From assembly GCF_000204055.1 (NCBI RefSeq), contig NW_006768775.1, forward strand, positions 1,302,483 through 1,366,482: 64,000 nt of DNA. Reading direction: 5' to 3'. The notes beneath the pieces were generated by a model. The model worked only from the letters and a program-made list of their open reading frames with translations. It did not search any database and was not told where the DNA came from. Shown piece after piece: positions 11,310 to 22,946 of this stretch (positions are counted from its first letter, which is position 1; each line of letters opens with the position of its first letter). The stretch comes from Melampsora larici-populina 98AG31. Its lineage: Eukaryota > Basidiomycota > Pucciniomycetes > Pucciniales > Melampsoraceae. Made by a program: the position numbers and the translations under genes.

Positions 11310-13581
11310 TCAAAGTGAAAGTGGGAAAGGACTTTGTTGGGCAAGATGCGAGGGAATATTACAGCAAAATGTAGTTTTCTTTACAAGCTTCGAGAGGAGC
11401 GAATCATTTCGCACACGGATCATCTCCTCCAGAAAGAACCTGTAGTTGATCTCGTGCATTCCACGGCAAATTGAGAGAAAACCGCCATACCATGCGTTAG
11501 TAATCTCGGCTGCAGACCCATTAAACCTCCAATTGCCATCAGGTTTCTTAAGGAAGGACCACCGCTTCGGGTCATTTAACTTACGGCACTGAGCATCTTT
11601 CTCGGAGTGAGTGCGCATGTGGAATGGATCGACCGGCCGGATTGTGCCCTTCAGCCGTTCCGACGCCTCGGGGTCCTTCCTGAGTGATTTATCAAACGTG
11701 CATGAATTATCCAAGAATTGTATTGGCGGTAGAACGGGGAATTTTCTTTCCAGTATTTCCTGATTAGTCAAATGTATGAGAATCTGTATACTGCCAAATA
11801 TCAAGGTCATGGTTGAGGTTCAACTGGACTCACCCGAACCAATATGACAGACTCTGCACGATACATGGTCTCTCTGGCAAGGGTTATACCGCAAGTACCC
11901 ACAAACAGTAGGTCATTGTGCGTCTTGGCATTTGAGCATAATGGCTTCTTCTGGATTGCTGCAGGTCAAAACGTATCTTCTCCGTCGCGACCTGCTTCGT
12001 GCGTTTGATCTGACTCGTCTGTCTCAATCAACGCATCTAAGTTGAAGGCGTCTGTGTCAGCGTTGAGGGCGGCAGTTGGGTCCTCGGGCAATTTTGCACC
12101 AGTTCGCTGGTTGAAAGCCAGAGCAGCTCGAGACCGGTGTGTCTTCTCGTGTCGAATCGCTATTGCTTCTTGGTGCTCTGGTATGTCGCATGCCTTGGTG
12201 GTGCCTATTGCGTCGCGCGTGCAAGGTTGTGCATGGCATAGTTTGCCAAGGATTGGGCTGTGGACTGGGCAATATCAATCTTTTGGGGTCTCAAGCATGA
12301 CTGTGCACGGCGGTGGGTTAGATATCAGCGGGTTCATAGATATCAGTTGCTCCTTCGTGGCACTGCATCGTGGATGCCCGATGGTAATGCCGTCCATGGC
12401 AATTGCGCGAAGAGCTGGGTGAGCAATGGTGTAAGATCAGCTCCGTGGTTCACCTGTCGTTGTTGGTTCAATCAATGAGTGTTGTTACTTACCCAAGCCG
12501 CCGCCGGGTACGTTGGGATCTTCAAGGATCTCGGTGCATTCAGAGCACATGTAATCGAGGTTCGGGCTGCCTTTGAGTTCCATCCATGTTAAAATGGCCT
12601 GTTTAGCTTCACGGAATCAATGTCGGGACCCTCCTGAATTAGAAACGGTCATATGCCGGTCGCGGAGGTTGAAGTGGCGGAGTAGCCGCTGCAGATCCAA
12701 CGCTGTGGTGCAGCAGTGGTCTGACAGCGTGGGCTTGAAAAACTCGTCAACAAAGTGATTGGGTGCCGGCTCATGCAGCTTGTGAGAACTATTGTAAATG
12801 GTTACCAAGTTGTATATTGAAACGCTGTATGGGGATTAGTTTATGTGATTAAACCTCATGAATGTGAATGTCTGTACTTACTGAGCTAGGGATTGGGAGT
12901 GGTTGAAAAACTCAAGCAGCCAGAGAGTCATAAAATAGTGCATGTTGACTTGTATGCAGTCTGGATCTCTTCTGACGGTGTTCAAGTAGTAAGTTCGTTC
13001 GTCCTTGTTGGAAAAGTACAAAGCCCTGAAGCTGGTCTTGCAGTCTGACGCGAGGAGGGGATTGGGGAATGAGCTGCCGTCGACTGGGTTTGTATTATGA
13101 ATATGAAAAACTCACGGCGGCAATATGTAGTATGGTGCCGAATTGACTTGACTCCGTCTAGGTCGTAGAGGTACCCGCATAAAGGGGGGCGCTTTTCCAA
13201 TCGGCGTCCAGTGACACGGCACTCTGCGGTGGGACATTCATCTTGGTAAGGTGGCAAGAATATTCTTTCGGCAATGGTCGGCGCGCCGGCTGCTTGAATG
13301 AGGCCTTTGTCTCGTACTTGCTTTGGAGGATCCGCGTGCGATGTGAATAGAGTAGGGTACAAGACCGTCCATAGTACCTCCCATGTGCCGGGTACTTCTG
13401 GGGGTCGGAGGGCAGCATTGAGATATTCGTACGGGGCATTGTCCTCGTCAATTGGTATAGATCCTTGATTGATTGAAATGAAGTGGCTAGCGACCGTAAC
13501 GAATTGGAATACGTCTGCGGCATCAAGGCTTGCCAGTGAGGGGAACTCGGACAAGTGTAGATGTAAATCTGATATGCGCAT
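11310..13581 (-). pseudogene. KDZ transposase with three in-frame TGA codons
   Basis: Five exons join in phase: 13581-13116, 13083-12882, 12824-12493, 12414-11834 and 11783-11310, about 684 codons. The order matches KDZ transposases: an N-terminal Cys module (AERIFLPPYQDECPTAEC, then HHTTYCR), SDCKTSFRALYF, a Cys/His cluster (YMCSECTEIL, IGHPRCS, PVHSPILGKLCHAQPCTRDA, KACDIPEHQEAIAIRHEK), the catalytic region (THNDLLFVGTCGITLARET, VDPFHMRTHSEKDAQC) and the C-terminal signature (FNGSAAEITNAWYGGFLSIC, FFLEEMIRVRN). In-frame TGA codons sit at 12617-12619, 12275-12277 and 11966-11968. Each fits a former CGA arginine in a TCGA context. No frameshift is needed anywhere. The copy is therefore dead, or would need readthrough. 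Confidence 0.8.
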
Positions 13582-13794
13582 TTTGTGATGGTGTTGGAGG
13601 TGGTTTATTATTTGAAGAGGGTGATCACTGATAAGAGTTGGCGGATAGATTACGCGGGATATATGTGTGTGATAATGGAAGTCAGAATTGTGAGACTGTA
13701 TATATGTAAGCGACATGGGGTGAACCGGATGCGGACTTTACTTCCAATTTGATTTGACGTATTGGGCGTAGGAACGTAGTTCCTTATGTAGCGA

Positions 13795-13833
13795 GGGAAC
13801 GTTCCAAAGCTCCTCAGGTGCGACCATGTTCTG
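13795..13833 (-). repeat. Right terminal inverted repeat of the KDZ element
   Basis: Read on the minus strand it starts CAGAACATGGTCGCACCTG and ends GGAACGTTCCC. It pairs with 2017-2055. The octamer AGTGAACT follows at 13834-13841. Confidence 0.7.
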
Positions 13834-13841
13834 AGTGAACT

Positions 13842-16617
13842 CGTACTCTCGTGATGATCCTGCTTTTCTCCCTGACAATCGACCTCAATTGTTTCCTCTT
13901 TTCTTCTCCTGCATTGCGTGTTTACATATATTTCCATTTCCATTGATTTTGAATTTTCACGCATCAGTTCTCTCTACGTATGTATGGCCTTGATAAATTC
14001 CTTGCTGAAAGTTCACATTCATAATGATAAATTTGATCATCTTTTTCGGTGAGAAAGAGACAACGGATCTGACTGCTCGTCAAGATCGTCTCCTCCGATC
14101 GCGCCGGTCCGGACACAAGCCGAATGGCCCTAAACTCAAACCTGAAACTCAAACCCATCTTTTGCCATTTGGGAGTGGTGCCACAGAGCTGGGATATATG
14201 ACCTTTTTTTGACAGCTTCCATCTTGTCATTGATAGAATGCTCAAACAGGACGGAAGAAAATCATGCTGGATCAGATTGATCTTGTCCACCGCACAAGTC
14301 AAACGGTCTAAACCTGTGATTTCAGGTGATTTCAAGTACATACATCATACTTTGCTTTGAGTACCCTTATAGTTAAGTACATACATATATAAATTGAAAT
14401 ACGGGTATGTTCCGTTCGATTTGAAAGCTTTCATTTCTTTGTTGGACATTTGACGCGCTCTGAATGAGGAACGTGATCGATTTTCAAATTATTGTAGAAA
14501 AATCCTACAAACTGTCACTTACACTTGATTGCTGAATTGCTGAGTAGGTGTACAACACATTTGAGAATTTTGTCTTTATGTATTAAATTTGTAGTTAGCA
14601 CCGCTTTCCACGATTAGAACAAGAGTGTAAAAGAAATTTATACTGTGAAAAGCTGCTGAGCTTTCTCATGGACTGAGTCTCATGCCCGTTTTTATCTTGT
14701 GGGAAGAGCTCATGAGTCATGAGAGAAGCACTCCTATTGAACTTTCCAATGTACTAGATACAATTTTAGAGTTGTACCATATCAAAATTGGTACACGTAT
14801 GTTTGTGGTGATGTCTCTTTCTCAAGAACGTAACTCTTGCTCCGCGAGTCGGTGGCCTTGTGTGCGGCAGCGTGAAACAGTCGACTATCTTCCTCATTGC
14901 CTTTTTCTCACTTTTCATTGTTTTTCATAATAGGAATCCCTCTCAAATCCACATAGAGCGCAAATACTTGCGGTGATCCTCACAACACTCACTTTGAAGT
15001 ACCCTATCTATATACCTTATCATCAATTCATCAATCAACGCTTATACCAATATTCAAGCCAAGGCAGCTTTAGAAAACCTTTAATAGAACAAAATCTTCT
15101 TGGCTATTAAGTCGTTTGGGGGCGCTCGAGGTCAGTGAAATCATATTTGTTCATCCGAAGGTACTTTTCCTCGCGTCTCTTGAAGGGTTCGTTGTCATTT
15201 GCTGCGCTGTGTCGCACAGAGTCGACGTCGAACTAGACTTACTCATTCCGATATCCAAATGTTTGGTGCATTTTCCAACCACTCTGATCGTACTATTTCA
15301 TTGATATCGCATACATAATCCGTTTAATCCATCTTCTCAGAAGTGTGTATCAATCCTCGGGAGTCGGTGCATGTTCCCTCATCCTTTCCTACGCAGTCTG
15401 TTTTATTTGAGCGACTCCGTGAGCCGACCTCCATACGCTGATGTTTTCACTCCAAGTGCCTTGTTTTGACTATATCAATTGTCAAGATCAACATCCGGAG
15501 ACTAACTGTCTCGATCATCCATATATTCCTCGTGATTTCCTTTTCGTCCTCGATGGGGCTAATGGGAGTCATGGTCTCGTCAATATCTTCTCTTCTTGGA
15601 TATACAAAACCAGTCTATTCACGGGATGCCAAGAGGCATTTTTATAGAGTCTTGCACCGGTGAAGGGAATATGAGGTTCTCATCACAAAATTTTTTGACC
15701 TCCTACAGCACTCGCTGTCCCAAATTGCTATATTAACTTGACTTAACTTGTCTTGGAATGACTCCTCTCTAACTCTTAACCCCAGTTCTCACCTCGTTGC
15801 TAAACTCCCCTTAATGATTTCTATATTACTCGGCCGGAATATGATGATCACTGATATCCCGTCTTCGCTCATTTTGTTTCATAGAACGAGGAAAATCTTT
15901 TCCCTACTGTTACACAATTTGAGAGCACAAAAATTCAACGAGTCCGTTGATCATTTGTCCGACAGTCGACGAGCTCAATTGCATAGCAATAAATACTTAA
16001 ACGTGAGTTTGTTATAGAAGACGAATGGTTACCCCCATTCTTTTCTCCTCGGGTGTCCTAGACCACGGGCAACATCTTGCCACTCGGGACTACCTGTTCA
16101 CCTCGGCTGTCTGAATACCATGAGACAGAGGAAGCTTTGAAGAGTGTGAACGGTTTGAAGTGATGACCATTTATCTACCCTTGTGCTTGAAAGCCGGCCT
16201 TGGTCTCTTGCCTCTGTTCCCAACATTACCCACTTCGTCTGGAAGACAGTTATAGACACATTATCATTTCAAATCATTCCAGCATCTGTTTCTAAGAGTT
16301 CTCACTCATCCTAGATTCACATTTTCAACCATTTTTCACATCTCACGAGGGTGGGTAGAATTGACTGACATCCTTTGCTCTACAACTTCTTGAAGACTAC
16401 AAGCTTCGACGGGCTCTCAGCTCCAAAGTCTCCAACAACCCAGTCGAGACCACAAAAAGTTTTCGAGTCCATTTTTCTCGCACGGCCTCGGATCTCGCAT
16501 TCTAACTTCCCAGAAGCCCAACCTTGACTCGCGGAGGTGAGTGCAATCTTCTTTTCTCGAACCTCCCTCCACCTGAGCTACGAGCAATTCTTTGCTCCGG
16601 TGTCTTCGACTTTTCCC
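13842..16617. other. Region upstream of the APSES gene, no firm gene
   Basis: About 2.8 kb with only short, unconvincing open frames on both strands, the longest 125 codons on the minus strand (14341-13964) with no recognisable domain. From about 15300 the plus strand becomes pyrimidine-rich, as in fungal leaders and promoters. APSES regulator genes often have long leaders and distant upstream control, so part of this may be leader or promoter of the next gene. That is inference; I cannot place a transcription start. Confidence 0.4.
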
Positions 16618-18920
16618 ATGGCGAAGGACATGTTTTTCTTCGAACACAGCGAAACCATGCTTTCCCCCTACATCCTTGACTCTGCTGTATCCTCACTGAC
16701 GAGGTAGAAGAGTAATGCTGATGAATGTCACCTGTCTCATTCCAGCGTGCCTATTCCCGCTCTTTATCGGCAATCGATGGCTACAGCGCCGACTTTAGCC
16801 TATGCTAACACAATGTCAGCACAACCTCCTCGAACTGTCCAAGCATTGGTGAACGAGGAGGCCAAGGCTCCACCTCCAGTACGGCTTTATCCGTCCCAGC
16901 ATCGAGTCAGCATGACCAGATATGCAACATCTACAGACCCACGAGGTTATATTCCTGTCTTCGAATACCCGCTCAAGTAAGTACATTCTGCATCTACTAC
17001 TTTGGGAACGGTTAGCTAACTTCTGTCGGTGGTGTTGTTTTTAACTGACAGTGGTCAATATATCATGATTGACTGTGAAACAGGTGAGTACCACCAGGAT
17101 GAGACTCTGACGCACAGTTGACCTCGCGCATGAATTATTATTGACATCATCTTGTCGAATTTTCAGGAATGGTACATTTCACCGGAATCTGGAAGGCTTT
17201 GGGTCACACAAAGGCTGACGTTGTGAAGCTCGTCGAGTCCGACCCTACAATTGCTCCGTATCTAAGAAAGGTCAGAGGTGGTTACCTCAAGATCCAAGGA
17301 ACATGGTAAGTAGACCAGATCTTGTTGTGACTCAGCTCGGCTACTTACCTAGTACAATGTTGGTTTAGGTTACCTTTCGACACAGCACGTACATTGGCTC
17401 GCCGGGTTGCTTGGCAGGTGCGATATGATCTTATTCCGTTGTTTGGTCCAGAGTTTCCCGACGTAAGTATCTCTTTCACGCCCTGCAGCTCTTCAGGATT
17501 TCCCAGTTACCTGTCAAAGTCTTACAAGTTTTTCTTGCATTAGACCTGTCTTGGTCCAGGAGAGCCAGGATTTGGGCAACTTTTGCTGTCGGCGCCTAAG
17601 CCTCGAGGCAGACGGGGCAAGAAAGCGGCCGCCGCTGTTCCAGTGGACAATCGCAAGAATAATCCCGCAGGTCCCGAAGGTCATATGGGTTCGTCACTGG
17701 CATACGCGTATCCTGGTGGCGATCCTTCAGCACCTCGTGTTCCATCTCACTCACAATACCGCCCACAAGGACTTGGTCCGGCGCCTGGCTACGCTAACCC
17801 TTCACAAGCACGATACTCCCCCTATAATCGTCCACCTAGCCACGGAGTCACCCAGCTTGACCCATTGCCAAGCCTCCATCCACCAAGTCATTCCAGATCT
17901 GCATCGATGCATCAGAATCACGACATTTACGGTACTTATTCCCATTCAAGTGCCAGAAGTTCGATCGCATCTAATCATGGCTCTGGAGCTGCCTCTTACA
18001 ATGGTTATCTCAACCCACCACCACCCGTGGGGTCATCTTCTGGTCATATCACCCATGCGAACTCGCTACCGTCTATGCGAAACACCGATCAAAGTTCAAC
18101 TCCGGGAAACTTGTTTGAAACCTACCGTGGACCGGATTCCTTTGAAGCATTAAGCAATCGATGGCTCGGATCAGATCCAAATGGTTGTGGTACTTTACCC
18201 GATTCAAATTTGATCAACAATGACACTCAGGGGATCCGTACAACTTCTGGCTCGCCAACCCTGATGCCTCTCCGTCGGGATGTAGTTCCTTCTCCCATGG
18301 AGCAATACAATTTTTCCGGTACAGGTGACCATATCAATCATGGATCGCCACACCAACGTAATACTTATCCTTCGGCAGAGCGAGGTGCTTCCTACCCTTT
18401 TGATCAGTCTTACGAACCCGGGTTCCCTTCAAACTTGTTGGCTGAGCCTGAGGACATTCATCGACGTTCATCATCCGCACCTAGCTATCCACCACAAACG
18501 ATTTACGATCCGAGTTACAGTACCGAAGGACATTGCCAGCCTCAAAATCCGCACGGAGAGAGATTTGAGGGCTACGTGAACCAACAATCAGGTTCTCCCA
18601 AGTCACATTCACCTTACAACCCAGCAGGTGCTACACCAAGGAGTCCTAGCCCAAGTTGCGCTTCGACATCCACCCATTTAGCTCAGCGTCATTCTCATCG
18701 AGCTTCACAGCACACGTTGGGTGGTTTCAGTAACAACGGGAACGGCCCAAGTGAAGATCTTAACCATTTTTCAGTCCTCACCTCACCTGCTCACCTCGAT
18801 CTGGGTGCGCCTTCGACCGTCAATAATTGTACAGAGCCATTACCGCAATCCGAGTCAGATTGGAACTCTACCCGAAGTTCTGGTGCTGGAATCTCACCTG
18901 GTCACGCTGGGCAAAATTGA
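16618..18920 (+). CDS. APSES-type (KilA-N) transcription factor
   Basis: Six exons join in phase: 16618-16703, 16746-16976, 17052-17083, 17167-17305, 17369-17462 and 17544-18920, a 652-residue protein. The ATG at 16618 is chosen because it opens the frame that splices cleanly into exon 2; exon 2 alone would start at the ATG at 16777. Exons 2 to 6 encode one APSES/KilA-N DNA-binding domain (about residues 90-205): DPRGYIPVFEY, NGQYIMIDCETG, MVHFTGIWKALG, KVRGGYLKIQGTW, PFDTARTLARRVAWQVRYDL and FGPEFPD. A basic patch follows (KPRGRRGKKAAAA), a likely nuclear signal. The remaining 440 residues are low-complexity, rich in Ser, Pro, His, Asn and Tyr. No ankyrin repeats are seen, so it is closer to the StuA/Xbp1-like branch than to Mbp1/Swi4. 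It probably regulates development. Confidence 0.85.
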
Positions 18921-19899
18921 AAGGAACCATGAAGCTCTTGATCTTTAGAGTTTCAAGACCCAATCTCTTTTGTTGAAGACTCTTGATCACTGGTTGGATG
19001 ATGCAACGATTTAAAACCTAATAAATTCTTCAGAAGTTTCAGTCACAGTGGTCCTAAACCGAGTTTTGGTTTTTTTCTTTCTTTCTATCGTCTCTCGCAT
19101 TTCTTGTTCAATTCTCTCTTTTGCATTTTATCGGTCTTACAACTCTCTGATTCCCAAATCCTACACTCCTTTTTGCCTTGTATAAATTTTTTGAATAATA
19201 TTATTTTCTCTTGGATTGATTGTACATAAGTACTTATGCGTTTTTGAATATATTGATACTACTTCTACTCGTGAAGAAATAATTATATCCGTCTTTGATA
19301 TCTTCAATTAATGTTCTTGTCTTTTGGTTTTCTGTCTTCTTTTTTTTCCTTTTCTTTCCTTTTTTTGATGTCGAAGAGCTGATAATGTATGGCTCCTTTT
19401 GATGTCCTGCGGTACCTAGAATCCTCAACGGACCTATTTCTTTTACATAATTATTTACCTCTTCCTTGCTCAAATTGAATTTGATTTGACTCGAGGTTTT
19501 ATTATTTGCAGTGTTGCTTGCTTGGCTGAGTACTTTGAGCTGAGCATTTGAACCTGATCCGAGCTCCATTTGCAGCCGGAAAGTGAGTGATGGATAGCAC
19601 ATGGGTCAATGGTCTCGCTGGTAACCATGAGGATCTCTATCATCGTATAGCTGACCTTTGGTACACCTTGGCACCATGAAGATGTCAACCTTTTTGCAGC
19701 TTCAACTTGCAAGTGACTGTATATAGGCTTCATTCAAGCAAAACCAGCATAGCACATATGCTTGTGGTCTCCATTATTCAATCTTCAAAGGGATCCTTGC
19801 CATAAAATTCACCCAATGAGATATACGATTGCAATTGCTGAAGGGGTAGACAAACGATGGTTTGTTCATCAGTTGATATTATTACTTTTTCTAAAATGA
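18921..19899. other. 3' flank of the APSES gene
   Basis: T-rich 3' flanking sequence. A minus-strand frame at 19602-19234 contains a Lys-rich stretch but no recognisable domain, and is likely a chance frame through T-rich DNA. Confidence 0.4.
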
Positions 19900-20324
19900 A
19901 TGGCACCCCTGGCCCGAGAAAAAAATATTTTTCAGCGCCGCAGTCCCCGCAGCCGGTGCAGTGATGCATACAGAATCCAGATCAGCTGGCTGACGCGGCC
20001 TGCTGAGCACTGTAATTGGCAATCACTCACTGAACTCCCTCTACGATTGGCTTTCAACACCCACTTCCTCGACATTTTTCCTGACGCCTCAAACCAATTG
20101 CTTCATCGATCACACGTAAGTCGTCCTATCAGCTTTCTAGCACACCTATTCCACGTTGACTTATAACCTTTTTTCTTTTTCTTTTTCTTTTTCTTTTTCT
20201 TTGACTTTGATTTTGATTTTCTCTTCTTTTTTTGACCATGTAGATCAAAGACTACCCCGATTCAAACAGAGACCGTCATATGTCTAGTTTTGCTACAGGT
20301 CACGGAGAAGGGATGGGCATTTGA
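19900..20324 (+). CDS. Possible small two-exon gene
   Basis: An ATG at 19900 opens a frame (MAPLAREKNIFQRRSPRSR) that reaches FLDIFPDASNQLLHRSH. A GTAAGT donor follows at about 20117, and after a long pyrimidine tract a TAG acceptor at about 20243 joins in frame to IKDYPDSNRDRHMSSFATG and a TGA at 20324. The result is a 99-residue basic peptide with no known domain. The acceptor and its pyrimidine tract are the part shared, in inverted orientation, with the Harbinger transposase gene. The clean join is suggestive only; it may equally be a non-coding leader. Confidence 0.25.
20176..20256 (+). repeat. Inverted repeat, left arm (splice acceptor copy)
   Basis: About 78 bases, from a TTTTTC repeat through GACTTTGATTTTGATTTTC to a TAG acceptor and ATCAAAGACTACC. 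Identical on the opposite strand at 21175-21253, with about 0.9 kb between. The arms stop matching right after ACTACC. Confidence 0.8.
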
Positions 20325-21116
20325 TTGAGATCTCATTGATTTAATTGAATTTTTTATTATCTAGTTAACGAACACGATCATTCTGTTGATCGGATTGATA
20401 TCACAATTGTTTCTTTACCCGATGTATCTTTTTTATTGAATCTCTTTAATACTTTTGAACGTCTCTTGATTTTTGTGCTGTCTGACTCAGAAATCAATGC
20501 AAAGAAGGAAACTTTTGTTTGATTTGCCATTCAAAACCAAACTTATCTACAAAACATCAAATTAAATTGTTCATATTTATTTGAACAACTTTTAACATTT
20601 CAGTTAAGATTTTAGGATGAACGAACTAGATACTGGATCCTCTATTTTAGTGAGATTTGATTGAAAAACATTGAGATTATCAATATAATTGAAAGTTTTT
20701 TGTCGATGCGACAAAGAATGAAAAAGACAATAAGCTGGATCATGTTCTGCTTGAGTAACTATAAGTTGTTTGGCGTCATTTATGTTGGATCATAAGTGAG
20801 ATTAATGGGACTTTCTCAGTTTGTAGGCTCATACTTTTGGAACACAGTGAACTTGCATTGATCAAAACAAAAACAAAAAGTGTGAGTCATCACAACCACA
20901 AATAAGAACTGAGAACAAATACTAGCATAAGCATCAATTACTACAACTTGAAAAGTCATTAACAGGAACCATGAGTTATGATATCCTAGAGCAAAACTTA
21001 TCATAAGGACACATTTTTTGTAAAAAAAAAGGAAATGGTGGTCTGGTACCAGAGATAGGCCAAGTACGAGACCACCCCAAATCACTCATAACCACCCTCA
21101 ATCACTTGAAATCATC
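20325..21116. other. AT-rich spacer between inverted repeat arms
   Basis: No gene is supported. It is the spacer of the inverted repeat and the 3' flank of the Harbinger transposase. A minus-strand frame at 21085-20816 has a hydrophobic run but no start context or family likeness. Confidence 0.4.
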
Positions 21117-22574
21117 TCAAAAGTGAGTATCATCTTTGCTTATGACGGTGTCGTGAATTACACAGCATGCTGAAAGGTAGTCTTTGATCTACATGGTCAA
21201 AAAAAGAAGAGAAAATCAAAATCAAAGTCAAAGAAAAAGAAAAAGAAAAAGAACAACATTCCGTTAGTGTGTTCTGAAACAATTCGTTCAATACTCAAAG
21301 CGTTATTGAACCTTCTATGTGCCCGGTCAAGTTCACCATTCCTTGGACTCTTGAAAGCCGGTACTATTCGTTTGGAGGAACTATAACCCGAGTCAGCGAT
21401 GATGTACTCGCCCTCACTAAAAAAGTCTTCTATATGCTTAAAAAACTTGATTCATTTGGAATCAGCAGATATTAAAATGTACATATTATAACAAATGACT
21501 TACCTCAGTCGATTTCAGGACACGTTGGTCATGCGCTGATCCGCACCACCCATGATGAGCGTAAATAATTCGCTTCCGATGATCACATATGATCAATGAA
21601 TTGAGTGCATAGAATGACTTTCGACAGTAGTAGTCCTCAGGGTTCTTCTGAGGAGCGTATGTGAGTGGAATCAGGGTTCCATCAATGAAACCAACACAAT
21701 CTTGGAAGAATGAATTTTGACCAATTTCCGTCTTGATAATCTTTCGTTCTTCAGGTGAAGGCCATTTGATGTATTTCGCTTCAAGTTCTACTAATGCCAA
21801 GATACAACGGTTTGTATAGTTGTCCACACTCCCCTCTAAACCATGAATCAGAAACCTCTACTTAAACAAATCAAGATGAAGGAAATATAATCACCAGCCA
21901 TTGAGAAAAGTTTGGCAATTATCGGACCTTGACCACCATTTCCAGAAAGGCCAAAGTTAGCCAGCGCAACCAAGAGCTGCCATTGAACTAGAGCTTGAGG
22001 GTAGTTTGAGTTGTTGTGGAAAACCGGGTTTCCAGAGATCTCGTGTGCAAGAGCCACAAAACTTTCCTTGGACATTCGGGCCTATGGGAGTAGAACAAAC
22101 ATACAAACATACATTTTTCAGTAATTCAGGACCTGAACCAAGGAAGTGAATGCGACTTACAACAATACCCCATGTCCGATCACCTTCGTTGAACCATTCA
22201 TCGAAACACTCTTGCTTTTTACTTCGGCGTGAAAGACGTCCAATTCGAGGTACCAAATATCGATTGGTGTGAACACGATGTATACCGTAAGCCAGAATGG
22301 CTACCATCGATTCGTCTTCCAAACGTTGACGCTTGCGAGAGGTACGTAAAGTATCGGAAGCCGCCATACTTGATAGGAAAAGTTGAGATGCAAGTATGAG
22401 GAGGTCATCGGTGGAGTCAAGCTGATCTAAGATAATAACAGCTGCCATGATTGCCGCGAAGTCGCTAGGAGTTGTGCGTGAGTCGTTGTTATGGTTGGCC
22501 AGTGAGGCGACCTGAAGGGCCAAAAAGACCTTCATGTAGGCCAGCGCGTCGCTACGGCGGGTTGACTGTGGCAT
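21117..22574 (-). CDS. PIF/Harbinger-type DDE transposase (DDE_Tnp_4 family)
   Basis: Starts at 22574 (MPQSTRRSDALAYMK). Exons join across introns at about 22162-22084, 21889-21832 and 21503-21431. The catalytic core is intact by eye: GFIDGTLIPL (first Asp), HHGWCGSAHDQRVLKS (second Asp) and NNALSIERI (Glu), with FSEGEYIIADSGYSSSKRI between. The upstream exons (WFNEGDRTWGIV, SKESFVALAHEI, VQWQLLVALANFGLSGNG) match the helix-turn-helix-like N-terminal part of rust Harbinger proteins. After HTNGM the sequence runs into a TTTTTC microsatellite, then a TAG acceptor and IKDYLSACCVIHDTV. About 30 residues normally found between those two parts seem to be missing, so the C-terminal end may be damaged. 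I did not find clear terminal repeats around it. Confidence 0.75.
21175..21253 (-). repeat. Inverted repeat, right arm (inside the Harbinger gene)
   Basis: Exact inverted match to about 20176-20256. Here it forms the last intron and the first bases of the last exon of the transposase. Confidence 0.8.
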
Positions 22575-22946
22575 TTGAAGAGAGGAAAAGGGCGTGAGAT
22601 GTGGAGTTGGGTCGAGGAAGTGGGTATTTGGGTCTGAAACCTGAACCCTTGACCCAGTAGACCCGGTTACCCTCGGTTACCGCCAAAGAATTAACTGGGG
22701 CAACCGGGTTTTTTTTAACTGGGGCAGGTTTGAGAGCCACTAATGTGGTCACTTGTGAAACAAAATTACATGAGAATGAGTTGTAAATAGTACTCGCCCT
22801 CGGATCACCGAGACCGGGGCAAGGATTGATCTGCGATACATACCACACACGTGGCGTTTTGGTCATTCAATTTGTTTTCCACCTCCTCAACAACGCTCAA
22901 AACCTCAACTCTCCAACTCCACACAACACTTTCCAACTTCACCACT
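22575..22946. promoter_or_regulatory. Divergent intergenic region
   Basis: Lies between the starts of the Harbinger transposase (minus) and the PBDC1-like gene (plus). It includes a short direct repeat, TAACTGGGGCA, at about 22692 and 22717. It should hold the PBDC1 promoter; no clear TATA box is visible. Confidence 0.35.

Larger units (their letters stand above)
2017..13833. mobile_element. 11.8 kb KDZ-type (Kyakuja/Dileera/Zisupton) DNA transposon
   Basis: Both ends carry imperfect 39-base inverted repeats (2017-2055 and 13795-13833, about 30 of 39 positions matching). The octamer AGTGAACT abuts both ends (2009-2016 and 13834-13841), an 8-base target duplication as known for Zisupton/KDZ elements. 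Inside, a minus-strand gene at 11310-13581 has the KDZ transposase layout. The rest is cargo: a Cys-cluster gene on the plus strand, and on the minus strand two alpha-kinase-like genes and a zinc-knuckle gene. KDZ elements of basidiomycetes are known to carry extra genes, notably TET/JBP oxygenases; I see no such gene here. The transposase has three stop codons, so this copy is probably not autonomous. Limits are inferred from sequence alone. Confidence 0.75.

Noticed and set aside
12042..12808. Plus-strand genes opposite the KDZ transposase
   Set aside because: Open frames on the plus strand at 12042-12422, 12260-12478 and 12573-12758 are shadows of the minus-strand transposase exons, whose translation matches the family.
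11310..13581. Genuine recoding of TGA as an amino acid in the transposase
   Set aside because: All three TGA codons are explained by a C-to-T change in a TCGA context, and no hairpin or special context was seen after them. Simple decay is the better reading, though sister copies should be checked.
2017..13833. TET/JBP oxygenase cargo, as in other fungal KDZ elements
   Set aside because: I looked through the cargo genes for an HxD...H double-stranded beta-helix pattern and found none; the cargo matches alpha-kinase-like and zinc-knuckle proteins instead.
13964..14341. 125-codon minus-strand gene upstream of the APSES gene
   Set aside because: No domain, no splice-consistent extension and no conserved-looking motif; probably a chance open frame.
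17551..18153. Second gene overlapping the last APSES exon
   Set aside because: The 200-codon frame is a shadow of the compositionally biased APSES tail in another frame, with no start context or domain.
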